A stretch of DNA of 64,000 nucleotides from Vibrio salinus (lineage in GTDB: Bacteria > Pseudomonadota > Gammaproteobacteria > Enterobacterales > Vibrionaceae): positions 62,001-126,000 of the forward strand of contig NZ_JAJSDZ010000007.1 of NCBI RefSeq assembly GCF_021272385.1, in the 5' to 3' direction. Below the pieces are notes generated by a model. That model made no database searches. It was not told where the DNA came from and worked only from the letters and a program-made list of their open reading frames with translations. A program made the position numbers and the translations under genes. This document shows positions 33,988 to 42,891 of the stretch, piece after piece (the stretch's first letter is position 1; each line of letters starts with the position of its first letter).

Positions 33988-34953
33988 TTATACAGGTTCA
34001 ATTTCTTTTAAATGCCTTTGAGCAGAAAGTTTCGCTGCAATACTACCGATAACAACACCTATCATTAAAAGGATAAGAGACTCATCCCAGCGTAATCCCA
34101 GTAAACGGTATTGGCTGTCATAAAGCTGAGCCAGTTTTTCCACCGCCCCATTCATCAAAATAGTAAGAACGGCCGTTAGCAACCAGGCAATTAAAGCGCC
34201 AATGCAACCAAACCACATACCTGAATATAGATAAGGACGCAGAATAAAGCTATCTGTGGCACCAATCAGTTTCATTGTTTGTATTTCATCTTTATTTGCC
34301 AGTACATTGTATCTCAATGTATTCCCAACAATTAAAAAGACAGCCGCAAACATAAGGCAGGTTAAGCTGATGGCAACAATACCGGCCAGATTTTTAAATG
34401 CATCCAACCGGGTCAGCCAGTCTTCATCCATGCGCACATCCGTCACCTCATCCTGAGATCTTATCTCTCTTACTAACGCCTGTATCTGCTGATTGTTGGT
34501 AAAGTCAGGAGAAACAACGAGCACTCCGGGTAAAGCAAAATCATCCAGCAGACTGATTGCCTGATCAAATCCGGATGCCTGACTTAAATCATCTAACCCT
34601 TGCTGAGGCGAAATGTACTTCACCAGCCTGACACCATTCAACCTTTCTATATTGTCTTTTACTACCATAACTCTCGCTTCAGGTATGCCATCTTTCAGAT
34701 ACACACTGATTTGAGAAGAGGTTGCAACACTACTGACAGCAACCGCTATATTTTTACTTAACAGGTATAAACTTGCAGGCATTGCCAGCGCTATAGAAAC
34801 TACAGCAATGGTTAAAATACTTCCGAATGGCCGCTTCCATAAATCAAAAAAAGACTGTTTAGCCTGACGATAATGAATCATGACAAAACGATCACGTTGG
34901 GCCCCTTTCCTATCCCGGTTTCGTGTATGCCGCTTATTTTTTTTAACTGTCAT
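33988..34953 (-). CDS. ftsX: cell division ABC transporter permease FtsX
   Basis: FtsX is the membrane part of FtsEX, which controls septal amidases through EnvC. The 321 residues have a basic cytoplasmic start (KKNKRHTRNRDRKG), a first membrane segment at about 42-68, a periplasmic domain to about 185, then three more membrane segments including LRYNVLANKDEIQTMKLIGA. Its start overlaps ftsE by 11 bp. Confidence 0.96.
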   Translation of the reverse strand: MTVKKNKRHTRNRDRKGAQRDRFVMIHYRQAKQSFFDLWKRPFGSILTIAVVSIALAMPASLYLLSKNIAVAVSSVATSSQISVYLKDGIPEARVMVVKDNIERLNGVRLVKYISPQQGLDDLSQASGFDQAISLLDDFALPGVLVVSPDFTNNQQIQALVREIRSQDEVTDVRMDEDWLTRLDAFKNLAGIVAISLTCLMFAAVFLIVGNTLRYNVLANKDEIQTMKLIGATDSFILRPYLYSGMWFGCIGALIAWLLTAVLTILMNGAVEKLAQLYDSQYRLLGLRWDESLILLMIGVVIGSIAAKLSAQRHLKEIEPV

Positions 34954-35617
34954 AATCTTCTACCTCACTGAGAAAACCCTGATTAAGTTCAAGGTGACGA
35001 TATTGAGGACGAGAATTCACTAAATTAATATCATGCGTTGCCAGCAAAATAGTCACACCGGCACGATTAAACTCTTCAAACAAACGCAGAATACGATTGG
35101 ACAATTCAGGATCGAGATTTCCGGTCGGCTCATCCGCTAATAATAAAATAGGCCGGTTAACAACTGCCCTTGCAATTCCAACCCGCTGCTGTTCACCGCC
35201 TGATAGCTGAGAAGGAAGACAACGAGCTTTATCTAACAATCCGGTTTTATCCAGAGCCGCAGACACCCTACGTTTAATTTCATTTTCTGCTATGGACTCT
35301 ATACGCATCGGCAGAGCAACGTTTTCATACACAGTTCGATCCATCAATAACCGGTGATCCTGAAAAACAATACCAATGTTTCTTCTCAGAAAAGGAATAT
35401 CATGGTTAGGTATCCGGGTAATGTCATGACCGTTAAAGTGAATTTTTCCATCAGAGGGACGCTCAATGGCACAAATCAGTTTGAGCAACGTACTTTTACC
35501 AGCGCCGGAATGACCACCAACAAAAGCCATCTCACCTCGCCTCAGGTGAAAGTCGACCTTCTGCAGAGCCTGACGACCACCCCGATAAGCTTTACTCACA
35601 TGATGAAACCTTATCAC
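34943..35617 (-). CDS. ftsE: cell division ATP-binding protein FtsE
   Basis: FtsE is the cytoplasmic ATPase of FtsEX at the septum. The 224 residues have Walker A GGHSGAGKST, Q-loop VFQDHRLL, signature LSGGEQQRVGIARA, Walker B ILLADEPTGNLD and switch His ATHDINLV. The start is GTG 35617 with AGGAG 8 bases upstream. It is between ftsY and ftsX in the conserved ftsYEX order. Confidence 0.97.
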   Translation of the reverse strand: MIRFHHVSKAYRGGRQALQKVDFHLRRGEMAFVGGHSGAGKSTLLKLICAIERPSDGKIHFNGHDITRIPNHDIPFLRRNIGIVFQDHRLLMDRTVYENVALPMRIESIAENEIKRRVSAALDKTGLLDKARCLPSQLSGGEQQRVGIARAVVNRPILLLADEPTGNLDPELSNRILRLFEEFNRAGVTILLATHDINLVNSRPQYRHLELNQGFLSEVEDYDS

Positions 35618-35699
35618 CCGTTGCTCCTATTTCCATTTCCAGACAATAATCAGTGCGGCGCTTAGATTCACCGCTCTGCCTTTTTAACACTTTCTGCGA

Positions 35700-36971
35700 T
35701 TAGTCTTCGCTACTGAATAAAGCATCGATAAATTGCTGTGTTTCAAAAGGTCGTAGATCATCAATGCCTTCACCAACACCAATAAAACGAATTGGAATAC
35801 CAAATTTATCCGCAATAGCAAAGATAACCCCGCCTTTCGCTGTACCGTCTAACTTAGTTAAGGTAATACCGGTAACCGGTGCTACATCACTAAATAACTT
35901 AGCCTGACTGATCGCATTCTGTCCGGTTCCGGCATCCAGAGTCAGCATAATCTCATGTGGTGCAGACTCATCAATTTTTTTCATAACCCTCACGATCTTA
36001 CGTAATTCTTCCATCAGATTATTCTTATTTTGTAAACGTCCGGCCGTATCAGCAATAACGACATCAACCCCTTTCGATTTCGCTGATTCGATGGCATCGA
36101 AAATAACAGAGGCACTGTCTGCACCGGTATGCTGAGCAACAACCGGGACATCATTTCGTTCCCCCCACACCTGCAACTGTTCGACGGCTGCAGCCCGGAA
36201 GGTATCGCCGGCGGCCAGCATAACTTTTTTACCTTCTGCCTGAAACTGCTTCGCTAACTTACCGATAGTGGTTGTTTTACCGACACCGTTAACACCCACC
36301 ATCAAAATAACATAAGGCGTTTTTTCCGTATCTACCACCAAAGGCGATTCAACGTTCACCAGAATATCGGCCAGTTCTTCTTTTAACAGTCCGTACAGAG
36401 CTTCGCCATCTTTCAGTTCTTTACGGGACGCGTTTTCAGTCAGATTATCAATAATCTTCATGGTGGTATCCATGCCCACATCCGCGATTAATAGCTGTTC
36501 TTCCAGTTCTTCAAAAAGATCATCATCGATTTTCTTTCCTTTGAACAACCCGAAAAATCCAGCTCCGATGTTCAGTTTTGTACGACTCAGGCTACGTTTA
36601 AGGCGGGCAAAGAAACTTTCGGTTGGTTTTTCCTGCTCCTGAACTCTGGCCTGAACCGGTTCCGGATCAGGCTTATCTTCAGATTCATCGATACGATTGT
36701 TATCGTCTTCCTGAATGTATTCCTCTTCACCAGCGACACTCTCAGACTCGGATTCTGACTGAATGTCCTCCACCAGTTCCGCTTCGGGTTCCTCTACAAT
36801 TTCATCCGTTTGTGTGGGTTTCTGGGCCAATTCCGCCTCAGTAACGTCTTCCTCCAGCACTTCGGTCGATTCAACAGGTTCAGCTTCTTGTTCAGTTACC
36901 TCAGGTTTTCCGGGTTCTTCATCCGCAAAACCAAGCCATGAAAGCAGACCACGTTTCTTTTTTTCTGTCAT
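35700..36971 (-). CDS. ftsY: signal recognition particle receptor FtsY
   Basis: FtsY is the SRP receptor GTPase that docks ribosome-nascent chains at SecYEG. From MTEKKKRGLLSWLGF the product is 423 residues. It has a membrane-binding basic start, an acidic low-complexity A domain (about 20-120, rich in Glu/Asp/Ser), then the NG domain with GVNGVGKTTTIGKLA, DTFRAAAVEQL, DTAGR and TKLDGTAKGG. The ATG at 36971 follows AGGA; a frame extending to 37010 is less likely. Confidence 0.97.
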   Translation of the reverse strand: MTEKKKRGLLSWLGFADEEPGKPEVTEQEAEPVESTEVLEEDVTEAELAQKPTQTDEIVEEPEAELVEDIQSESESESVAGEEEYIQEDDNNRIDESEDKPDPEPVQARVQEQEKPTESFFARLKRSLSRTKLNIGAGFFGLFKGKKIDDDLFEELEEQLLIADVGMDTTMKIIDNLTENASRKELKDGEALYGLLKEELADILVNVESPLVVDTEKTPYVILMVGVNGVGKTTTIGKLAKQFQAEGKKVMLAAGDTFRAAAVEQLQVWGERNDVPVVAQHTGADSASVIFDAIESAKSKGVDVVIADTAGRLQNKNNLMEELRKIVRVMKKIDESAPHEIMLTLDAGTGQNAISQAKLFSDVAPVTGITLTKLDGTAKGGVIFAIADKFGIPIRFIGVGEGIDDLRPFETQQFIDALFSSED

Positions 36972-37179
36972 CTGGAAATATCCTGGATTTATATATTCAA
37001 TAACATACAATCTTTTCTTGTAGAATTATCCCTCTAAAGAAAAGAAAAATGACAAAGCAGTGAAAACTTTTCACCAAGGTTGGTAAACTTCGTCACTACC
37101 GTTAACTATTCTTTATTTTTACACCAGTTTTATACTAGCGGACTGGGTATAGTAACATTTTATTTGCAGGCAAAAAATC

Positions 37180-37776
37180 ATGGTAAAACGACGACCTAAA
37201 AGCTCATCACAAAAACGCACAGCTTCCGGATTCGTCAGAATCATCAGTGGCCTGTGGCGGGGAAGAAAACTTCCCGTTTACGATGTCGAAGGACTGCGAC
37301 CCACGACCGACCGGGTAAAGGAAACCGTATTTAACTGGATAGCTCAGGATGTCCCCATGTCTTCCTGCCTGGATTTATTCTCCGGTTCAGGCTCGCTCGG
37401 ATTTGAAGCCGCATCCCGACAGGCAAAAAATGTTGTCATGATTGAGCTGGATAAACAAGTAGCGAACCAACTCAAGACAAACGCAAGCACGCTAAAAGCT
37501 GAAAATATTGACATCATTAATGCCAATGCACTCTCGTTTTTAGAACAGCCCGCCACACCATTTGATATGGTATTTATCGATCCACCTTTTAGAAAAGCGT
37601 TAATTGAACAGGTCATCTCCCGTCTTGAAACGGATCAATGGTTATCTCATGACGCTTTGATTTATATCGAAAGTGAAAAAGACTGGCCAACGAATAGTAT
37701 CCCATCTCACTGGCATCTCTATAAAGAAAAATTTGCCGGACAGGTAGCATTCCGGCTATACCAGCGCCAATGTTGA
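37180..37776 (+). CDS. rsmD: 16S rRNA (guanine966-N2)-methyltransferase
   Basis: RsmD methylates G966 of 16S rRNA in assembled 30S subunits using SAM. The 198 residues show RIISGLWRGRKLPV and LRPTTDRVKETVFNWI near the N-terminus, the SAM loop LDLFSGSGSLGFEAASR, and the catalytic motif FIDPPF. Length equals E. coli RsmD (198). It is divergent from ftsY, the standard arrangement, and is followed by a pyrophosphatase gene fragment. Confidence 0.97.
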   Translation: MVKRRPKSSSQKRTASGFVRIISGLWRGRKLPVYDVEGLRPTTDRVKETVFNWIAQDVPMSSCLDLFSGSGSLGFEAASRQAKNVVMIELDKQVANQLKTNASTLKAENIDIINANALSFLEQPATPFDMVFIDPPFRKALIEQVISRLETDQWLSHDALIYIESEKDWPTNSIPSHWHLYKEKFAGQVAFRLYQRQC

Positions 37777-37815
37777 TTCTTATCACATTGGCAGTCAGCA
37801 ATAATTTCCCAGCGA

Positions 37816-38059
37816 TATCCACTTGTGCCTGGGTCAGTGATTCGCTGTCTGCCTGGCGGTGTATTGAAAATGACCGATAACTCTGGCGAAGATGCAAAAA
37901 TTGTTGCTGTTCCTCACAGGAAGCTCAATAAAGAATATGATCATATTCAGGACGTAAACTTATCCTCCTGAATTGCTGAAAGCACAGATCACGCATTTCT
38001 TTGAACATTATAAAGAACTTGAATCGGGTAAATGGGTTAAAGCCACGTCATCGACCTGA
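37816..38059 (+). pseudogene. ppa: frameshifted fragment of inorganic pyrophosphatase (ppa remnant)
   Basis: Reading from 37816 gives [31 protein letters not shown], then [13 protein letters not shown], a clear match to the middle of Ppa. About one extra base near 37960-37969 shifts the frame into a stop at 37969; the next frame continues [20 protein letters not shown] and GKWVK before a stop at 38057. The first half (roughly 80 residues, with most metal-binding Asp) and the last 25 residues are absent. It is a non-functional remnant; an intact ppa must exist elsewhere. Confidence 0.85.
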
Positions 38060-38072
38060 TACGTGGCTTTAT
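38039..38072 (+). terminator. terminator downstream of rsmD / ppa remnant
   Basis: AAAGCCACGT pairs with ACGTGGCTTT around a 12-base loop and is followed by ATTCT. It overlaps the last codons of the pyrophosphatase fragment. Confidence 0.7.
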
Positions 38073-38132
38073 TCTCACACAATATGTATTCTCAGCAACA
38101 TGCTCTCAATACCTAGTCCTGTTTATGAATAC

Positions 38133-38516
38133 TTAGTCATAATCAGACTCAGACATATTCGAACCGGTACTGAAATCATCATCCCACTGACCTTGTTGGT
38201 AAGCAGACCGGAATTCAGGTTTCAATCCATCACACACACCATGGTAAGGCCGTTGCATTTGACCTAATTTGTAAGCATCCTGCTCACAATAAACTTTGAT
38301 ACCTTGTTCATAACCTTGTGTATACATACTATACAATGATTCATCAATACCTTGCCCCGATTGTTCAATGTCAGTCATAGATGCTTTGACAAACCCTTGT
38401 AGGCCCTGAAGGTGACCATATTCTTTCCAGTCTTCCTGACTTGAGGCAGTTGGGTACGACTGAGCACTGCATCCGGCCAGACCTGTAAGCAATAAAACTA
38501 CACATAACTTTTTCAT
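38133..38516 (-). CDS. DUF2799 lipoprotein
   Basis: A 127-residue protein with a lipoprotein signal (KKLCVVLLLTGLAGC, Cys at 16) and a DUF2799-like body marked by YTQGYEQGIKVYCEQDAY and RPYHGVCDGL, with two further conserved Cys. The tail is acidic. The function of the family is unknown; attachment to the outer membrane is likely because Ser follows the Cys. It is monocistronic, about 80 bp after the ppa remnant. Confidence 0.82.
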   Translation of the reverse strand: MKKLCVVLLLTGLAGCSAQSYPTASSQEDWKEYGHLQGLQGFVKASMTDIEQSGQGIDESLYSMYTQGYEQGIKVYCEQDAYKLGQMQRPYHGVCDGLKPEFRSAYQQGQWDDDFSTGSNMSESDYD

Positions 38517-38789
38517 CGTAAATCCCCTAAGCTAAGTAAGTATTGATAGTATAGATATTACTTATGTATACATCATTCGGGTAAATGTAAAACTTCGAAA
38601 AGATATGTCATTCTTTGCAAAGTAAGTCTGCCAACGTCAGGGGATAGCATTGATCAATGAGATACGGGAGCTCCAGCGCTTCCAAGATGAAACGTTCTTA
38701 GCTGAACATGATGGCTAAGATAGTATTTTAATGATTAACAATAAAAGTGCTGCCACTTTATCTGACTGATTACCACTTCCAGAAATCAT

Positions 38790-39383
38790 TTAGTTAGCAA
38801 GTGAAATATAGCTTTTTATACCATCTAAGAACATTTGAGTGGACACCATAACGAGTAGCAACCCCATTAGTCTTTCAACCGCTTTTAAACCTCTCTCTCC
38901 CAATATTTTCAGAAAGAACCCGTAGAACATCAAAATAACAAAAGTACCAAACCAGGCCAGTAAGACAGAAATCGATAACTCGACCAGATGATCCGGATAT
39001 TGAGAAGACAATAATAATAATGTCGCAATTAAAGAAGGACCGGCAATCATTGGAATGGCCATTGGTACAATAAAAGGCTCTTCACCAACAGCAAGACCGG
39101 TAATGGAACCGGCACTGGGAAAGATCATCTTAATCGCAATGATGAATAAAATTAACCCGCCAGAGATACTCAACGTTTCAGGCTGAACGTGTAAAAATCC
39201 AAGGATGTTTCTACCGGCAAAAAGAAACAGCATCAGAACAATCAAAGCACAAACCAACTCACGGATAAGAACCACCCGACGCCTTTTCGGATCAAGGTGT
39301 TTCAAAATGGACAGCACAACAGGCAGGTTACCCAAGGGATCCATAATGAGAAACATCAAAGTCGCAGAAGATACAATATCCAA
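38790..39383 (-). CDS. yhgN: MarC-family inner-membrane protein YhgN
   Basis: A 197-residue protein with six hydrophobic segments and the MarC-family block LIMDPLGNLPVVLSIL near the N-terminus, plus GGLILFIIAIKMIFP, GEEPFIVPMAIPMIAGPS and ERLMGLLLVMVSTQMFLDG. The match to E. coli YhgN is close along its length. The transported substrate is unknown. The start is TTG 39383, with GGAGT 9 bases upstream; an in-frame stop two codons further upstream excludes any longer product. Confidence 0.93.
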   Translation of the reverse strand: MDIVSSATLMFLIMDPLGNLPVVLSILKHLDPKRRRVVLIRELVCALIVLMLFLFAGRNILGFLHVQPETLSISGGLILFIIAIKMIFPSAGSITGLAVGEEPFIVPMAIPMIAGPSLIATLLLLSSQYPDHLVELSISVLLAWFGTFVILMFYGFFLKILGERGLKAVERLMGLLLVMVSTQMFLDGIKSYISLAN

Positions 39384-40168
39384 TACACACTACTCCAGGG
39401 AAACGGACTCTTAATACAAAAATCAAGTATATCAATCCACTCAATGGTTATCGACACGAGCCGGATACAAAATTTTTCTTTCTAGCCCATTAACTTCGAT
39501 TGTCAATCATATGCTAAAAAAGCGGTATATCAGGGCTGATGGCATAAATTTTCGACAGGCGATGAAAAAAAACACACCAATCATCACATATACATCATTC
39601 GTCAGAAAAATCGCAAAAAGACAATTAAAGTTTAAATAGCAAACGTTTACCTATCATAAAAACCAAGCAAAGAGGGAAAAATAATAAATATAAGATAATG
39701 ATTTTAAATATATTTTTTTAAATTTTCTTTTGTTAACAACACCAAGGAACATTGTCATAAAAATAAAAGACAAATAAACAGTTTCTTATATATATGGCAG
39801 GTAAGATATTCATCTTAAAGAATAAATTGTTCACTATCCAGACAACTAAAAATCAACACCTTTACTTTTATACAAAAAAAAACAAACTGACGGACATATT
39901 ACAAAAAATTGACAGTCATAAAAATGACACATAAATTTAACATAAATAATTTATTGAATATAAAGAAATTTATTTCAAGTTTCTTACTAAAAACACTTAT
40001 ACCCTCTCTGTAAAAAACTATATTTCTAATGCTAAAAAAGCCTTTTTACCTCGGTTTAACAAAAAGAAATCTTATTCTTTTGAAGAAAATATTGACAATA
40101 GGTTGATCAACACTCAAAAGTAATGTTATTCTTATTTCATACGGTAAAGAATAGAAAGGAGCAGTGTT
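39384..40168. other. 785-bp AT-rich non-coding stretch
   Basis: No credible ORF, tRNA or repeat is seen apart from promoter-type motifs. It contains a LacI/PurR-type palindrome GCAAACGTTTAC (39637-39652), many A- and T-tracts, and TTGACA/TTGATC hexamers at 40093-40110 that may serve the small gene to the right. It is the longest gap in the window and may be curved, nucleoid-protein-bound DNA. Confidence 0.6.
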
Positions 40169-40249
40169 ATGATCACTTCATCTCAAAAGCAAGGTCTGGT
40201 TATGATCGCGGTAATCTTTGGCTTAATGACACTGCCAATGTTTTACTAA
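40169..40249 (+). CDS. 26-residue putative membrane microprotein
   Basis: The product MITSSQKQGLVMIAVIFGLM (first 20) ends TLPMFY and forms one hydrophobic helix (about 9-25) after a short polar N-terminus. It has a strong AAAGGAG ribosome site 7-8 bases before ATG and a perfect GC-stem terminator immediately after the stop. The gene is isolated, with AT-rich DNA upstream. I do not recognise the family. The complete set of expression signals makes a real small gene likely. Confidence 0.65.
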   Translation: MITSSQKQGLVMIAVIFGLMTLPMFY

Positions 40250-40262
40250 GATAATAAAATAA

Positions 40263-40296
40263 AACAAAAAAGGACGCCTCGGCGTCCTTTTTTGTT
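40263..40296. terminator. bidirectional terminator after the microprotein gene
   Basis: AACAAAAAAGGACGCC pairs perfectly with GGCGTCCTTTTTTGTT; the T-run serves the plus gene and the A-run the convergent minus gene. Confidence 0.92.
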
Positions 40297-40303
40297 GGAA
40301 AGT

Positions 40304-40675
40304 CTATTTAAAAAAATGTGGCTCAAGATATTCCCAGTGAATGTAATAAAAAAGTAACGATGCAATCGTCATCACCATCATCAAAAAAAAGGCAAAACGC
40401 CAGATAAAACGGTTACTCCTTGGCGCCAGCTTAAACATGCACTCGTCATACACCTTAAGAAAATCACGCTTATTCTCCAACTTAAAGGAATCTTCATGTA
40501 CGGCCTTATTGCGAATCGTTGCAATGAATCTCAACTGACGAACAACATCATGAGGTAGGCGTTCTTCACAACTGGATATTAGCTGATGCATACCCTGACC
40601 TTCTGCGTGATATCTGTCTTTCAGTAATTGTTCCAATTTTCTGGATCGGACAACAATCGTTTCAATATCTGACAT
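40304..40675 (-). CDS. DUF4145-like protein with C-terminal membrane anchor
   Basis: A 123-residue protein from MSDIETIVVRSRKLEQLL, with GQGMHQLISSCEERLPHDVV and the RNKAVHED motif typical of DUF4145-type domains, then a membrane segment at about 96-116 (FAFFLMMVMTIASLLFYYI). The start follows GGGAGAGG; a longer frame to 40738 exists. Function unknown; members of this fold often occur in nuclease or phage-defence settings but nothing here proves that. It lies 20 bp after the acyltransferase fragment. Confidence 0.7.
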   Translation of the reverse strand: MSDIETIVVRSRKLEQLLKDRYHAEGQGMHQLISSCEERLPHDVVRQLRFIATIRNKAVHEDSFKLENKRDFLKVYDECMFKLAPRSNRFIWRFAFFLMMVMTIASLLFYYIHWEYLEPHFFK

Positions 40676-40695
40676 AACACCTCTCCCAGATGCTG

Positions 40696-40956
40696 TTAAA
40701 TACAAACCGAGCGATAAGCAAGATAAGGCACTAACCATGCGGTTATCCTAAAACGGGATAAAAACCAACTTAATCCTAAAGCACCACCTGTACTAATTAT
40801 AAGCCATAATGGAATGATCCATATCGGATGTGCATGATATGCTTCAAAATTTTGCATTGGCCAAAGAAAAATGGGATGTAACAAATAAATTCCTAAGCTA
40901 TATCGGCTAATAATGCATGCCAGTTCACGTTTAAACGGAGACAGGACAGATTTCAT
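40696..40956 (-). pseudogene. truncated acyltransferase-3 family protein (C-terminal fragment)
   Basis: 86 codons encode ISRYSLGIYLLHPIFLWPMQ, the typical C-terminal-third signature of acyltransferase-3 (OafA/WecH-type) membrane enzymes, then one more membrane span. Full proteins have 330-380 residues and about ten spans; the N-terminal three quarters are missing and no match is seen upstream, where dps begins in the opposite direction. An ATG with GGAG-like sequence could still allow expression. Most likely a deletion remnant. Confidence 0.7.
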
Positions 40957-41103
40957 TATCTTCCACTCCGACGATGTTTCTCATTCCCAATGGCTAAAAG
41001 ATAGGTAATACCTATTGATTTAATCGTTTTAATCCAATTTTATTTAACAACAATATCCGTAATATAGTCCCTGTAGATTCTGAACAAACAACGGAGAAAC
41101 ATC

Positions 41104-41577
41104 ATGGCTAAAAATATAATTGGATTAGACAAATCCGACAGTCAAAAATTATCGGATTCCCTGAACAACCTACTGGCAAACTATCAGGTGTTCTATATGA
41201 ATGTCCGGGGGTATCACTGGAATATCAAAGGCCCGACCTTTTTTGAACTTCACATGAAATTCGAAGAGATCTATAACGAATTGCAAACCAACATTGATGA
41301 ACTGGCAGAGCGGATCTTAACTCTGGGAGCGATGCCGGATCATAGTTTTTCTCACTATCTGGCGGTTTCAGAGATAAAAGAACACACCGAAGCAACAGAA
41401 GCAACCGAAACGGTCACCGGACTTGTTGAAGGATTCAGCACCTTAGTTTCTCAACAAAGGGCCGTTCTTGAACTTGCCGGCGACGCCAGCGATGAAGGAA
41501 CCGCTGCACAAATGAGCGATTACATCCGGGCACAGGAAAAACACATCTGGATGTTTAATGCGTGGCTTCAAAAATAA
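41104..41577 (+). CDS. dps: Dps-family DNA-binding ferritin-like protein
   Basis: Dps forms 12-mers that oxidise Fe2+ with H2O2 and protect DNA in stress. The 157 residues have the signature NVRGYHWNIKGPTFFELHMK with ferroxidase ligands (H38, H50, E54 region) and DELAERILTLGAMP. The N-terminus lacks the Lys-rich tail of E. coli Dps, so DNA binding may be weak. It is monocistronic, with an imperfect hairpin (41604-41631) after it. Confidence 0.95.
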   Translation: MAKNIIGLDKSDSQKLSDSLNNLLANYQVFYMNVRGYHWNIKGPTFFELHMKFEEIYNELQTNIDELAERILTLGAMPDHSFSHYLAVSEIKEHTEATEATETVTGLVEGFSTLVSQQRAVLELAGDASDEGTAAQMSDYIRAQEKHIWMFNAWLQK

Positions 41578-41603
41578 GCGCAGGACTCTGTTGTGACAGG
41601 AAT

Positions 41604-41631
41604 AGCAAGGACACCAGACGGTATCCTTGCT
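41604..41631. terminator. possible terminator dps / arsJ
   Basis: AGCAAGGACACC and GGTATCCTTGCT pair with one mismatch around a 4-base loop, between the convergent dps and arsJ stops. There is no T-run. Confidence 0.45.
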
Positions 41632-41652
41632 TGTCTGGGGACACAAAAAATA

Positions 41653-42852
41653 TTAATGATGAACGTAATGAGGCAACTTCAGAGAGATCAATACAGTCAT
41701 GATTAAAAAGGCCAGAGAAACCCACAAACAGGCAGCAAACCCTGACACCTGAAACACCCAACCGGATAAAACCGTCCCGATTAATCTTCCCATAGCATTG
41801 GCCATATAGTAAAACCCAACATCCAGCGACGCACCGTCTTCTTTTGCATAACTGACAATCAGATAGGAATGCAACGATGAATTGACGGCAAAGGCAGCAC
41901 CAAACGCAAGCAGTCCGACCACAATAACAGTTTGGGGATGCCACTGATACTCGACGCCAACCGCAACACCAGCCATAATGACAACCAGTACAGCAGCCCA
42001 GAGCGTTGCAACAAACCCATTAGGAACCTTACCGGAGCGTTTACCAGTCAGGCTTGGCGCAAATCCCTGAACCACCCCATAGCCAATAACCCAAATGGCC
42101 ATAAAGCCGCCTACCCAATAGTAATCCCAGTCAAATACCGTTCCGAGATAAATAGGTAAAGCAACAACAAACCAGACATCACGTGCACCAAAAAGAAATA
42201 GACGGGCAGCAGCCAATACATTGATCGATGGCGATTTTGAAAAAATATCCTGAAATTTAGGTTTACTCTTAGCTTTGCCCAGATCCTGATCCAGCCAGAT
42301 AAGGCTTCCGAGAAACACCAGAAGTAGCACGCCTGCCATTACAAACATCGAATACTGAAACCCAATCGTTGAAAGCAGAACCCCTCCCAGAAAAAAACCA
42401 GCGCCTTTTAACGCATTTTTCGAACCGGTTAAAATAGCAATCCACTTATAGAGCACGCCTTGCTGATCACTGGCAACCAGTCCCTTAATAGAACTTTTGG
42501 CACTCATCTTATTCAAATCTTTCGCTATTCCGGAAAGTGCCTGAGCAATCATTACCCATATAACGGTTAACCAGGAGCCGGGAACCGCCAGCATAAGAAG
42601 AGCCAAAACCTGAATAGCCAAACCAATGTTCATAGTCCGGTTTAAGCCCAGTCTTGCTCCCAGCCAGCCTCCTATCAAGTTAGTAACCACACCGAAAAAT
42701 TCATAAAATAAAAACAGAGAAGCTATCGCAAGAGTGTCATAACCTAACTGGTGGAAATACAGAACCACTAACATCCGCAAAGCCCCGTCTGTTAGTGTGA
42801 AGTTCCAGTAGTTAAACGTAACTACCATGTACTGACGAATTGATCTATCCAT
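41653..42852 (-). CDS. arsJ: organoarsenical efflux MFS transporter ArsJ
   Basis: ArsJ exports 1-arseno-3-phosphoglycerate, the unstable product made when GAPDH uses arsenate, which then hydrolyses outside (known for Pseudomonas aeruginosa ArsJ). The 399 residues have about twelve membrane helices and the ArsJ-type motifs FNYWNFTLTDGALRMLVVLY, FYEFFGVVTNLIGGWLGAR and SGIAKDLNKMSAKSSIK. It is the last gene of arsR-GAPDH-phosphatase-arsJ, separated from the phosphatase by a large palindrome. Confidence 0.93.
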   Translation of the reverse strand: MDRSIRQYMVVTFNYWNFTLTDGALRMLVVLYFHQLGYDTLAIASLFLFYEFFGVVTNLIGGWLGARLGLNRTMNIGLAIQVLALLMLAVPGSWLTVIWVMIAQALSGIAKDLNKMSAKSSIKGLVASDQQGVLYKWIAILTGSKNALKGAGFFLGGVLLSTIGFQYSMFVMAGVLLLVFLGSLIWLDQDLGKAKSKPKFQDIFSKSPSINVLAAARLFLFGARDVWFVVALPIYLGTVFDWDYYWVGGFMAIWVIGYGVVQGFAPSLTGKRSGKVPNGFVATLWAAVLVVIMAGVAVGVEYQWHPQTVIVVGLLAFGAAFAVNSSLHSYLIVSYAKEDGASLDVGFYYMANAMGRLIGTVLSGWVFQVSGFAACLWVSLAFLIMTVLISLKLPHYVHH

Positions 42853-42891
42853 TTGAAAACCATCGAATTATGATTATTTTGATCGCTTGGT

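Noticed and set aside
38001..38267. 88-codon plus frame across the ppa remnant and DUF2799 gene
   Set aside because: It runs through a terminator and is antisense to a lipoprotein gene.
39384..40168. AT-rich stretch as a possible genomic island or phage remnant
   Set aside because: No integrase, attachment repeat or phage gene is seen; low GC alone is not evidence.
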